Origin: Streptomyces sp. Je 1-369
GTDB taxonomy: Bacteria > Actinomycetota > Actinomycetes > Streptomycetales > Streptomycetaceae
Length of the DNA: 64,000 nucleotides
Direction: 5' to 3'
NCBI RefSeq assembly: GCF_026810505.1
Contig: NZ_CP101750.1
Coordinates: 6,257,501-6,321,500, forward strand
Within the stretch, counting starts at the first letter, position 1. Each line of letters starts with the position of its first letter. Both the position numbers and the translations under genes were made by a program. The notes below the pieces were generated by a model, which ran no database searches, had not been told where the DNA came from, and saw only the letters and a program-made list of their open reading frames with translations. This document shows positions 56,093-64,000 of the stretch, piece by piece.

Positions 56093-57646
56093 GTGTTCGA
56101 TACTCTCTCCGACCGCCTCGCAGCGACATTCAAGAACCTCCGGGGCAAGGGCCGCCTGTCCGAGGCGGACATCGACGCCACGGCGCGCGAGATCCGCATC
56201 GCCCTGCTCGAGGCGGACGTGGCCCTGCCCGTCGTCCGCGCCTTCATCAAGCAGGTCAAGGAGCGCGCGGCCGGCGCCGAGGTCTCCCAGGCCCTCAACC
56301 CCGCCCAGCAGGTCATCAAGATCGTCAACGAGGAGCTCATCGGCATCCTCGGTGGCGAGACGCGCCGCCTCCGGTTCGCCAAGACCGCGCCGACCGTCAT
56401 CATGCTGGCGGGTCTGCAGGGTGCCGGTAAGACGACCCTCGCCGGAAAGCTCGGCCTCTGGCTGAAGGGGCAGGGCCACGCGCCGCTCCTCGTGGCGTGC
56501 GACCTTCAGCGCCCCAACGCCGTCAACCAGCTCAGCGTCGTCGCCGAGCGCGCGGGCGTCGGGGTGTACGCACCGCAGCCGGGCAACGGCGTGGGCGACC
56601 CCGTGCAGGTCGCCAAGGACTCCATCGAGTTCGCGCGGACGAAGCAGTACGACGTCGTGATCGTCGACACCGCGGGCCGCCTCGGCATCGACCAGGAGCT
56701 GATGCAGCAGGCCGCGGACATCCGCGACGCCGTCAGCCCGGACGAGGTCCTCTTCGTCGTCGACGCGATGATCGGTCAGGACGCGGTCAACACGGCCGAG
56801 GCGTTCCGTGACGGCGTCGGCTTCGACGGCGTCGTGCTCTCCAAGCTCGACGGTGACGCCCGCGGTGGTGCCGCGCTCTCGATCGCGCAGGTCACCGGCC
56901 GTCAGATCATGTTCGCCTCGAACGGCGAGAAGCTGGACGAGTTCGACGCGTTCCACCCGGACCGCATGGCGTCCCGCATCCTCGGCATGGGCGACATGCT
57001 CACGCTGATCGAGAAGGCCGAGCAGACCTTCTCGCAGCAAGAGGCCGAGAAGATGGCCTCGAAGCTGGCGTCCAAGAAGGGCCAGGACTTCACCCTGGAC
57101 GACTTCCTGGCCCAGATGGAGCAGGTCAGGAAGATGGGCAGCATCAGCAAGCTGCTCGGGATGATGCCCGGCATGGGGCAGATCAAGGACCAGATCAACA
57201 ACCTCGACGAGCGTGACGTCGACCGCACCGCCGCCATCATCAAGTCGATGACGCCCACCGAGCGTCAGGAGCCGACGATCATCAACGGCTCGCGCCGTGC
57301 CCGTATCGCCAAGGGCTCCGGTGTCGACGTCAGCGCGGTGAAGAACCTCGTCGAGCGGTTCTTCGAGGCGCGGAAGATGATGTCGCGCATGGCCCAGGGC
57401 GGCGGCATGCCGGGGATGCCCGGGATGCCGGGCATGGGTGGCGGCCCCGGCAAGCAGAAGAAGAAGCAGAAGCAGGCCAAGGGCAAGCGCAAGTCGGGCA
57501 ACCCGATGAAGCGCAAGCAGGAGGAGCAGGAGGCCGAGGCGCGCCGCGAGGCCGCGAACCAGGCGGGCTCCGCCTTCGGGATGCCGGGCGCGCAGCCGGG
57601 CAAGGACTTCGAGCTGCCGGACGAGTTCAAGAAGTTCATGGGCTGA
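56093..57646 (+). CDS. ffh: Signal recognition particle protein Ffh
   Basis: A 517-residue SRP54/Ffh. N domain (FDTLSDRLAATFKNLRGKGR), G domain with GLQGAGKTTLAGKLG, DLQRPNAVNQL, DTAGRLGIDQEL and SKLDGDARGG, then the Met-rich M domain (about 300-440) which binds signal sequences and 4.5S RNA. The C-terminal extension carries a GMPGMPGMPGMGGG run, a Lys/Gln-rich stretch and FELPDEFKKFMG. GTG at 56093; GAGGA lies about 15 bases upstream. Partner of FtsY in this window. Confidence 0.98.
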   Translation: MFDTLSDRLAATFKNLRGKGRLSEADIDATAREIRIALLEADVALPVVRAFIKQVKERAAGAEVSQALNPAQQVIKIVNEELIGILGGETRRLRFAKTAPTVIMLAGLQGAGKTTLAGKLGLWLKGQGHAPLLVACDLQRPNAVNQLSVVAERAGVGVYAPQPGNGVGDPVQVAKDSIEFARTKQYDVVIVDTAGRLGIDQELMQQAADIRDAVSPDEVLFVVDAMIGQDAVNTAEAFRDGVGFDGVVLSKLDGDARGGAALSIAQVTGRQIMFASNGEKLDEFDAFHPDRMASRILGMGDMLTLIEKAEQTFSQQEAEKMASKLASKKGQDFTLDDFLAQMEQVRKMGSISKLLGMMPGMGQIKDQINNLDERDVDRTAAIIKSMTPTERQEPTIINGSRRARIAKGSGVDVSAVKNLVERFFEARKMMSRMAQGGGMPGMPGMPGMGGGPGKQKKKQKQAKGKRKSGNPMKRKQEEQEAEARREAANQAGSAFGMPGAQPGKDFELPDEFKKFMG

Positions 57647-57652
57647 GGGCGC

Positions 57653-57721
57653 GGTACGTACGTGCCGTACGTGCCGTACGTACGCGTGCACGAGGGCGTC
57701 CCCGTTGTCGGGGGCGCCCTC
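57653..57721 (+). terminator. GTACGT-repeat tract and terminator after ffh
   Basis: A tract of overlapping GTACGT / GTGCCGTAC units (57653-57685) with CGTACGTACG-like ends is followed by the hairpin GAGGGCGTCCCCG-TTGT-CGGGGGCGCCCTC (about 57692-57721). The hairpin is a likely terminator; the role of the repeats is unknown. Confidence 0.6.
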
Positions 57722-57760
57722 GGGCGTTTCTGAGCAGGTGCTGGCCCGATATTTGTGTCG

Positions 57761-57772
57761 TAACGTCCGGAT
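57761..57772 (+). promoter_or_regulatory. Putative -10 element for a leaderless ftsH transcript
   Basis: TAACGT (57761-57766) stands six bases before the ATG at 57773, the spacing typical of leaderless actinobacterial genes. No ribosome site lies between. No good -35 hexamer is seen. Confidence 0.5.
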
Positions 57773-59707
57773 ATGAGCAACCCCGTGCCGCCGGACCGGG
57801 CGCCCGACAAGCCGTGGCGCTCCGAGGGCGCGCCCGCGCCCGACCCCGCGCCGACGCCGAAGAAGAAGATGCCTGGCGGTTGGGGCGGGCTCGTCCTGAC
57901 GGCCCTGATCGTCTACCTCATCGCCAACCTCGTGCTCTCCTTCTTCAACGACGGCGACGAGCCGACCATCTCGTACACGGAGTTCAGCAAGCAGGTCGAC
58001 GGCGGCAACGTCACGAAGATCTACTCCAAGGGCGACGCCATCCAGGGGCAGCTCAAGAAGGAGCAGCCGCGGCCGGACGGCGACAAGGGGAAGTACACCA
58101 AGTTCACCACCCAGCGGCCCGCCTTCGCCGACGACAAGCTCTGGGACGACCTGACCGAGCACAAGGTCACCGTCACCGCCGAACCCGTCGTACAGGAACG
58201 CAGCTTCCTGTCGAACCTCCTGATCTCGCTCGCGCCGATGCTCCTGCTCGTCGTGCTCTGGATCTTCATCGCCCGGCGCATGAGTGCGGGCATGGGCGGC
58301 GGGGGCGGCATGCTCGGCCGCAAGACGCCGCCCAAGCCCGTCGAGCTCGAACCCGGCGCGAAGCGGACCACCTTCGAGGACGTGGCGGGCATCGACGAGG
58401 TCGAGGGTGAGCTCAACGACGTCGTCGACTTCCTGAAGAACCCCGGCGCCTACCGCGAGATGGGCGCCAAGATGCCGCGCGGCGTGCTCCTCGCGGGGCC
58501 GCCGGGCACCGGCAAGACCCTGCTCGCCCGCGCCGTCGCGGGTGAGGCGGGCGTGCCCTTCTTCTCGGCCTCAGCCTCGGAGTTCATCGAGATGATCGTG
58601 GGCGTCGGCGCCTCGCGCGTACGGGAACTCTTCACCGAGGCCCGCAAGGTCGCGCCGTCCATCATCTTCATCGACGAGATCGACACCATCGGGCGTGCCA
58701 GGGGCGGCGGCAGCGGCATGGGCGGGCACGACGAGCGCGAGCAGACGCTCAACCAGATCCTCACCGAGATGGATGGTTTCTCGGGCGCGGAAGGCGTGAT
58801 CGTGCTCGCCGCGACCAACCGGGCCGACATCCTCGACCCCGCACTCACCAGGCCGGGCCGGTTCGACCGAGTCGTCAACGTCTCGCCCCCCGACCGCGGC
58901 GGACGCGAGGCCATCCTCCGCATCCATACACGTCCCATCCCGCTGGCCGGCGACGTCGACCTCGCCCAGGTCGCCCGCACGACACCGGGCATGACCGGCG
59001 CCGAACTCGCCAACCTCGCCAACGAGGCCGCCCTCATCGCCGTCAAGCGCAAGCAGCGCACGGTCACGCAGTCCGACCTCTCCGAAGCGATGGAAAAGGT
59101 CCAGCTCGGTGCCGAGCGGCCGCTGGTGATGCCCGAGGACGAGCGCAGGCGCACGGCCTATCACGAGAGCGGACACGCCCTGCTCGGCATGCTCCAGCCC
59201 GGCGCCGACCCCGTCCGCAAGATCACGATCGTGCCGCGCGGGCGCGCGCTGGGAGTGACGCTCTCGACCCCGGACTCCGACAAGTACGCCTACACGGAGG
59301 AGTACCTCCGGGGGCGCATCATCGGCGCCCTAGGAGGCATGGCAGCCGAACACGTCGTCTACGGAGTCGTCACCACCGGCGCGGAGAACGACCTGGAGCA
59401 GGTCACCAACATCGCCCGCGGCATGGTCGCCCGCTGGGGCATGAGCGAGCGCGTCGGCCGCCTCTCCGCGCTGCCGAACGACGCCCAGCAGGCGTACGGT
59501 CTCGCGGCCGCCCCGGAGACCCTCGACACGATCGACGCCGAGATGCGCCGCATCGTGGACGAGTGCTACGAGAGCGCCTGCCGCCAACTGCGCGACCACC
59601 GCGACCAGCTGGACGCCCTGTCCGCCGCGCTCCTCGAGAACGAGACGCTGGAGGAGGCCGCGGCTTACCGGATCGCGGGCATCACGAGGATGACGAAGGA
59701 CGGCTGA
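57773..59707 (+). CDS. ftsH: ATP-dependent zinc metalloprotease FtsH
   Basis: A 644-residue membrane AAA protease degrading membrane and regulatory proteins. Membrane segments near 39-58 and 148-168 flank an extracytoplasmic domain. The AAA module has Walker A GPPGTGKT (242-249), Walker B FIDEID (299-304) and the [23 protein letters not shown]. The zinc site HESGH is at 464-468, with Asp540 as likely third ligand. It lacks the long disordered C-terminal tail of the main Streptomyces FtsH near folE, so it is probably the second FtsH of the genome. The transcript seems leaderless. Confidence 0.96.
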   Translation: MSNPVPPDRAPDKPWRSEGAPAPDPAPTPKKKMPGGWGGLVLTALIVYLIANLVLSFFNDGDEPTISYTEFSKQVDGGNVTKIYSKGDAIQGQLKKEQPRPDGDKGKYTKFTTQRPAFADDKLWDDLTEHKVTVTAEPVVQERSFLSNLLISLAPMLLLVVLWIFIARRMSAGMGGGGGMLGRKTPPKPVELEPGAKRTTFEDVAGIDEVEGELNDVVDFLKNPGAYREMGAKMPRGVLLAGPPGTGKTLLARAVAGEAGVPFFSASASEFIEMIVGVGASRVRELFTEARKVAPSIIFIDEIDTIGRARGGGSGMGGHDEREQTLNQILTEMDGFSGAEGVIVLAATNRADILDPALTRPGRFDRVVNVSPPDRGGREAILRIHTRPIPLAGDVDLAQVARTTPGMTGAELANLANEAALIAVKRKQRTVTQSDLSEAMEKVQLGAERPLVMPEDERRRTAYHESGHALLGMLQPGADPVRKITIVPRGRALGVTLSTPDSDKYAYTEEYLRGRIIGALGGMAAEHVVYGVVTTGAENDLEQVTNIARGMVARWGMSERVGRLSALPNDAQQAYGLAAAPETLDTIDAEMRRIVDECYESACRQLRDHRDQLDALSAALLENETLEEAAAYRIAGITRMTKDG

Positions 59708-59735
59708 CGTACGCCCCTCCTACGGAGGAGACTGT

Positions 59736-60596
59736 TCAAGGCGTACGCGCGATCAAGTACCGGAAGACGTTGGGCATCCACACCGTCCCGTCCCCGCGCC
59801 GATGCGGATGCAGCGCCTCCGTCAGCTCCTTGTCGACCTGAGCCGGGTCGGTCACCCGCGCCGCCGCGTCGAACAGCCCGGTCGAGAGCAGTCCACGTGC
59901 CGCGCTCTCCACGTCCGCGTACCCGAAGGGGCACGCGACCCGGCCCGACCCGTCCGGCTTGAGCCCCGCCCGGTGGGCGACCACCTCCAGGTCGTCCCGG
60001 AGCGCGGGGCGCCAGCTGCCCGTGCCCCGGAGCGGATCCGCGAGCTTCGTCGCCACCCGCAGCACGGAAGAGGTCGCGCAACGCTCCGGAGGACCCCAAC
60101 CGGCGAGCACCACCGAAGTGCCGCGCCCGGCCAGCGGAGCCGCCGCCTCCAGGAGGTCGGAAAGACCTTCGGAGTCGCCCGCCATGCAGCCGATCGGCTG
60201 GAAGGCCGTGACGAGGTTGTACGTGGGCACGCCCGGGTCCGCCGCATCCGCGGGACCGCCTTCGACCAGGCGAGGGACTGCACGCGCGCGTGCGTCCCCC
60301 GTCGACTCCGGCAGCAGACGTTCACGCGCGAGAGCGAGACGCTCGGGCTGCGAGCGGTCGACGCCGGTGACCGCGGCACCCCGTGAGGCCGCCATCAGCA
60401 GAGCCAGTCCGGAACCACAGCCGAGGCCGAGCAGCCGGGTGCCGTTCCCCACGTCGAGCCGTTCGTACACCGCTTCGTAGAGCGGGACCAGCATCCGTTC
60501 CTGGATCTCCGCCCAGTCACGCGCGCGTGCACCCGGGTCCACACGGGGCGCCGCTCCCGTGCGGGGATGGTGCGACTGCACGAGTGTTGGTGTCAT
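59736..60596 (-). CDS. SAM-dependent class I methyltransferase
   Basis: A 286-residue methyltransferase. SAM motif I LLGLGCGSGLALLMAASRGA (about 56-75), motif II VTGVDRSQPERLALAR, later TYNLVTAFQPIGCMA. Position 2 of motif I is Gly where DxGxGxG is usual (LGLGCGSG), common in this group. The C-terminal half (about 190-286) is helical. Substrate unknown. The frame extends upstream to 61100, but ATG 60596 (MTPTLVQSHHPRTG) after GGGGCG is the likely start. It is convergent with ftsH. Confidence 0.88.
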   Translation of the reverse strand: MTPTLVQSHHPRTGAAPRVDPGARARDWAEIQERMLVPLYEAVYERLDVGNGTRLLGLGCGSGLALLMAASRGAAVTGVDRSQPERLALARERLLPESTGDARARAVPRLVEGGPADAADPGVPTYNLVTAFQPIGCMAGDSEGLSDLLEAAAPLAGRGTSVVLAGWGPPERCATSSVLRVATKLADPLRGTGSWRPALRDDLEVVAHRAGLKPDGSGRVACPFGYADVESAARGLLSTGLFDAAARVTDPAQVDKELTEALHPHRRGDGTVWMPNVFRYLIARTP

Positions 60597-60638
60597 CGAA
60601 TGCGCCCCAATCAGCCGAGAGTTAGTGCCGTGACGTAA

Positions 60639-61170
<532 letters not shown>

Positions 61171-61431
61171 GGAGGGCGCCTCCGGTACGGCCGCGCACGA
61201 TCGCGGCCCGCACGCCTGTCCAAGCAACACGCGCCCCGGCGCGAGGACTCGATCTACGCGCCGGGGCGTACGCGCCACTACGTACCGGCTTGGTGCGAGC
61301 TGTGAGGCTTCTCCGCAGATCAGCGCACCCGCCCTCGTCCGGACGCATCAACGGCAACTGACGGGTACGTGCAAATTATTTGAGATGCCCCGGAATGGAA
61401 CCCCCGGGGCTCCCGGCTCGTTGTTCACGAC
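61171..61431. other. Intergenic region after the proS pseudogene
   Basis: 261 bp without a gene. It holds a strong hairpin CGCCCCGGCGCG / CGCGCCGGGGCG (61232-61268), possibly the old proS terminator, and an AT-rich spot (GCAAATTATTTGAG, about 61371-61384) that may belong to the promoter of the next gene. Confidence 0.6.
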
Positions 61432-62028
61432 GTGAGCACGACACCACCTGTTCTCGCCGCAGAGCTGGCACAGGCGTGGGCCGACATTCAGCGGCACCAC
61501 CCCGAGCTGCCCGACCTTGCCGCGCCCGAATCCCTGATCGGAGAGTCGTCGTCCGCCTGTGGCGCCGAGCTCTCCTTCGAGCGACTGCTTCATGAGGCAG
61601 TCCATGGCATCGCCGCCTCGCGCGGCGTACGCGACACCTCACGTGCCGGTCGATACCACAACCGCAGATTCCTCGCGATCGCCGAGGAGCTGGGCCTGGA
61701 CCACCCCGAGGAGCCACATCCCAGCAGCGGCTTCTCACTGGTCACGCTCAACCCGGACGCAAAGAAGCGCTACCGCCCGACGATGGACCGGCTCCAGCGG
61801 GCCCTGAAAGCACACACCGCGGCGACGACGGCGGACACCGCGCGCAGCTTCCGGGGGCCGGCCGCCCGGCACGGCTCCTCCGGCGGAGGCGTGCGCGTCA
61901 AGGCCGTCTGCGACTGCGGGCGCAACGTGCGCGTCGTGCCCTCCGTGCTCGCCCAGGCGCCGATCATGTGCGGCGGCTGCGGCAAGCCCTTCCGGATCCC
62001 GGAAGGGGTCGCAGTGGGCGTGGGCTGA
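61432..62028 (+). CDS. SprT-like putative zinc metallopeptidase with C-terminal zinc ribbon
   Basis: A 198-residue protein. HEAVH at residues 54-58 (in FERLLHEAVHGIAASRG) is a zinc-protease HExxH motif, and RYHNRRF with H76 fits the third ligand as in SprT proteins. The C-terminus has CDCG (160-163) and CGGCG (180-184), a likely zinc ribbon as in SprT/Spartan families. Whether it is an active DNA-protein crosslink protease is unknown. GTG 61432. It ends 190 bp before rpsP, and a hairpin at 62037-62065 separates them. Confidence 0.85.
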   Translation: MSTTPPVLAAELAQAWADIQRHHPELPDLAAPESLIGESSSACGAELSFERLLHEAVHGIAASRGVRDTSRAGRYHNRRFLAIAEELGLDHPEEPHPSSGFSLVTLNPDAKKRYRPTMDRLQRALKAHTAATTADTARSFRGPAARHGSSGGGVRVKAVCDCGRNVRVVPSVLAQAPIMCGGCGKPFRIPEGVAVGVG

Positions 62029-62036
62029 GCTGGAAC

Positions 62037-62065
62037 GGGGCGCCCGGACCGGGTGCGGGCGCCCC
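62037..62065 (+). terminator. Terminator before rpsP
   Basis: 10-bp perfect stem GGGGCGCCCG / CGGGCGCCCC with a 9-base loop, 9 bp after the stop of the SprT-like gene. The rpsP promoter must lie in the remaining 150 bp. Confidence 0.75.
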
Positions 62066-62218
62066 GCCGACGTATGGCACAATGGCTAGCTGTACTCGAC
62101 AGTCGCATAGGACCCCTCTCTCCTCCGGCTGACGCGTCCATCGGGCACTCGAGTACCGCAACCCCACGCGGCATCAACGTTGTGCCCACCCACGTCAAGA
62201 CCAGGAGACACCACTCCC

Positions 62219-62656
62219 GTGGCAGTCAAGATCAAGCTGAAGCGTCTGGGCAAGATCCGTTCGCCTCACTACCGCATCGTCGTCGCCGACTCCCGTACCC
62301 GCCGTGACGGCCGGGCCATCGAGGAGATCGGCCTGTACCACCCGGTGCAGAACCCGTCGCGCATCGAGGTCAACTCGGAGCGTGCCCAGTACTGGCTGTC
62401 CGTCGGCGCCCAGCCGACCGAGCCGGTCATGGCCATCCTGAAGCTCACCGGCGACTGGCAGAAGCACAAGGGCCTGCCGGCCCCGGCGCCGCTGAAGGTT
62501 GCCGAGCCCAAGGACAAGCGCGCTGCGTTCGAGGCCTTCACCAAGGGTCTCGAGGGCGACGACGCCAAGGGCGAGGCCATCACCCAGAAGGCCAAGAAGT
62601 CGGACAAGAAGGCGGACGAGGCCGAGGTCGCGTCCACCGAGTCCACCGAGGCCTGA
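62219..62656 (+). CDS. rpsP: 30S ribosomal protein S16
   Basis: A 145-residue S16. The N-terminal 80 residues are the conserved fold ([20 protein letters not shown], the [14 protein letters not shown] signature). Beyond this is a charged Lys/Ala/Glu extension typical of actinobacteria, ending [11 protein letters not shown] 62219, with AGGAG about 12 bases upstream. First gene of rpsP-khpA-rimM-trmD. Confidence 0.98.
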   Translation: MAVKIKLKRLGKIRSPHYRIVVADSRTRRDGRAIEEIGLYHPVQNPSRIEVNSERAQYWLSVGAQPTEPVMAILKLTGDWQKHKGLPAPAPLKVAEPKDKRAAFEAFTKGLEGDDAKGEAITQKAKKSDKKADEAEVASTESTEA

Positions 62657-62658
62657 GC

Positions 62659-62898
62659 ATGCTCGAGGAGGCTCTCGAGCACCTCGTGAAGGGCATCGTC
62701 GACAACCCCGACGACGTGCAGGTCGCCTCGCGCAACCTGCGCCGCGGGCGCGTCCTCGAAGTCCGGGTCCACCCCGACGACCTCGGCAAGGTGATCGGCC
62801 GCAACGGCCGCACCGCGCGCGCTCTGCGCACTGTCGTGGGCGCGATCGGCGGCCGTGGTGTCCGCGTCGACCTCGTCGACGTGGACCAGGTTCGCTGA
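62659..62898 (+). CDS. khpA: KH-domain RNA-binding protein KhpA
   Basis: A 79-residue single KH-domain protein. The RNA-binding loop is [18 protein letters not shown] (about residues 43-60, with the GxxG as GRNG). It is the family of KhpA/YlqC, which acts with KhpB/Jag on small RNAs and cell division in Gram-positives. It starts 2 bp after rpsP and is always in this ribosomal operon. Confidence 0.96.
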   Translation: MLEEALEHLVKGIVDNPDDVQVASRNLRRGRVLEVRVHPDDLGKVIGRNGRTARALRTVVGAIGGRGVRVDLVDVDQVR

Positions 62899-62948
62899 AC
62901 CGGGTTCCCAGGACCGATGGGTTCGTAGAACCACAGCAGCACCGGCTC

Positions 62949-62982
62949 GGGCCGGGGAGGGCTCCAGGGCCATCCCCGGCCC
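62949..62982 (+). terminator. Intra-operon hairpin between khpA and rimM
   Basis: 10-bp perfect stem GGGCCGGGGA / TCCCCGGCCC, 50 bp after khpA and 27 bp before the rimM start. It could reduce read-through or separate expression of the two halves of the operon. Confidence 0.6.
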
Positions 62983-63008
62983 GTAGTCGTTGGATGAGGA
63001 GAAACGCA

Positions 63009-63551
63009 GTGCAGTTGGTAGTCGCCCGCATCGGCCGTGCCCACGGCATCAAAGGTGAGGTCACCGTCGAGGTCCGCACCGATGAGCCGGAGCTGCGGCT
63101 CGGCCCCGGCGCCGTGCTGGCCACGGACCCCGCCGCCACGGGCCCGCTGACCATCGAGTCCGGCCGGGTGCACAGCGGCCGCCTCATCCTGCGCTTCGAG
63201 GGCGTGCGCGACCGCACGGGCGCCGAAGCGCTGCGCAACACCCTTCTGATCGCCGAGGTGGACCCCGAAGAGCTCCCGGAGGAAGAGGACGAGTTCTACG
63301 ACCACCAGCTGATGGACCTCGACGTCGTCACCACGGACGGCGAAGAGATCGGCCGGATCACGGAGATCTCGCACCTGCCCTCGCAGGACCTCTTCATCGT
63401 GGAGCGGCCCGACGGCAGCGAGGTGATGATCCCCTTCGTCCAGGAGATCGTCGTCGAGATCGACCTGGAGGAGCAGAAGGCCGTCATCGACCCGCCGCCC
63501 GGGCTGATCGACGACCGTGCGGAGATCGCGTCCACCCGGGACGAGGCGTAA
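63009..63551 (+). CDS. rimM: Ribosome maturation factor RimM
   Basis: A 180-residue RimM aiding 30S head assembly around S19. N-terminal RimM domain ([20 protein letters not shown]), an acidic spacer, then a PRC-barrel domain ([40 protein letters not shown]) ending in [11 protein letters not shown] 63009 has GAGGAG upstream. The TAA stop overlaps the trmD ATG by one base (TAATG). Confidence 0.97.
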   Translation: MQLVVARIGRAHGIKGEVTVEVRTDEPELRLGPGAVLATDPAATGPLTIESGRVHSGRLILRFEGVRDRTGAEALRNTLLIAEVDPEELPEEEDEFYDHQLMDLDVVTTDGEEIGRITEISHLPSQDLFIVERPDGSEVMIPFVQEIVVEIDLEEQKAVIDPPPGLIDDRAEIASTRDEA

Positions 63552-64000
63552 TGCGGCTCGACGTCGTCACGATCTTCCCCGAGTACCTGGACCCCCTGAA
63601 CGTCTCCCTCGTGGGCAAGGCACGCGCGCGTGGGCAGCTCGACGTCCAGGTGCACGACCTCAGGGAGTGGACGTACGACCGGCACAACACGGTCGACGAC
63701 ACCCCCTACGGCGGCGGCCCCGGCATGGTCATGAAGACCGACCCCTGGGGTGCGGCCCTCGACGACGTGCTCGCCGACGGGTACGAGAACGGGGCCCACG
63801 GGCCCGTCCTGGTCGTCCCCACGCCCAGCGGCCGCCCCTTCACCCAGGAACTCGCCGTGGAGCTCTCCGAGCGCCCCTGGCTGGTCTTCACGCCCGCGCG
63901 CTACGAAGGCATCGACCGCCGCGTCACGGACGAGTACGCCACCCGCATGCCCGTCTACGAAGTCTCCATCGGTGACTACGTCCTCGCGGGCGGGGAAGCC
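63551..64000 (+). CDS. trmD: tRNA (guanine37-N1)-methyltransferase TrmD, 3' end beyond window
   Basis: First 150 residues of TrmD, a SPOUT methyltransferase making m1G37 in tRNAs. It starts [38 protein letters not shown] and the SAM knot segments (TPARYEGIDRRV, and EVSIGDYVLAGGEA at the edge) are present. Overlap of one base with rimM implies translational coupling. The end is cut by the window. Confidence 0.97.
   Translation, partial: MRLDVVTIFPEYLDPLNVSLVGKARARGQLDVQVHDLREWTYDRHNTVDDTPYGGGPGMVMKTDPWGAALDDVLADGYENGAHGPVLVVPTPSGRPFTQELAVELSERPWLVFTPARYEGIDRRVTDEYATRMPVYEVSIGDYVLAGGEA

Overview
The window is a piece of Streptomyces chromosome core. GC content is very high, GTG/TTG starts are common, and it carries several Streptomyces hallmarks: a conservon (cvnABCD), a histone-tailed HupS, an NsdA-type regulator, a GlcP glucose permease and NdgR beside leuCD. 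From memory, the gene order follows the S. coelicolor SCO5540-SCO5594 block almost gene for gene. Its skeleton (FAH hydrolase, gltX, IclR, leuCD, hup, cofC/fbiD, plsC, gpsA, ddl, DUF3515, thiL, recG, rsmD, coaD, sepIVA-like, DUF177, rpmF, rnc, mutM, smc, ftsY, amtB, glnK, glnD, ffh, rpsP, khpA, rimM, trmD) is also shared with mycobacteria. Nothing here is a biosynthetic cluster, prophage or CRISPR locus, and I found no clearly new large system. The interest lies in local oddities in a conserved frame.

Layout. (1) 1-8.6 kb, minus strand: conservon 1 (NIT-domain sensor kinase, roadblock protein, DUF742 protein, small GTPase), a terminator, then a second NIT-domain kinase running off the left edge. 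(2) 9.1-13.1 kb: a small ANPxRTxL-repeat protein, FAH-family hydrolase, gltX, a HAD phosphatase, and five tRNA genes for Gln and Glu only. (3) 13.1-25.6 kb: MerR regulator with a divergent DUF4188 gene; ndgR divergent from leuCD; hupS; cofC divergent from plsC-gpsA; ddl; a DUF3515 lipoprotein; an AsnC-type ligand domain; thiL-thiD. (4) 25.7-35.2 kb: rpmB, a FakA-like kinase, recG, rsmD, coaD, a SepIVA-like coiled coil, DUF177, rpmF, rnc (absB), mutM. (5) 35.2-37.4 kb: an accessory patch with an HxlR regulator, a DUF7848 gene pair, an XRE-type regulator and a dead integrase tail. (6) 37.4-49.5 kb: CAP-domain protein, acylphosphatase, a small coiled coil, smc, glcP, a luciferase-like oxidoreductase, an NCS1 permease, ftsY, a primase-like protein. 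(7) 49.9-64 kb: nsdA; the nitrogen operon amtB-glnK-glnD with a GlnR-type site; ffh; a second-type ftsH; a methyltransferase; a proS pseudogene; a SprT-like protein; and rpsP-khpA-rimM-trmD, cut by the right edge.

Functional themes. Translation and protein targeting: gltX with its tRNAs, rpmB, rpmF, rnc, ftsY, ffh, rpsP, rimM, trmD. Nitrogen sensing: amtB-glnK-glnD, and NdgR for amino acids. Chromosome organisation: smc, hupS, recG. Development: conservon, nsdA, absB. Two proteins, the second kinase and the SepIVA-like protein, end in Gln/Tyr-rich low-complexity tails, and CvnA1 carries a 12-Gln run inside a roughly 590-residue disordered tail.
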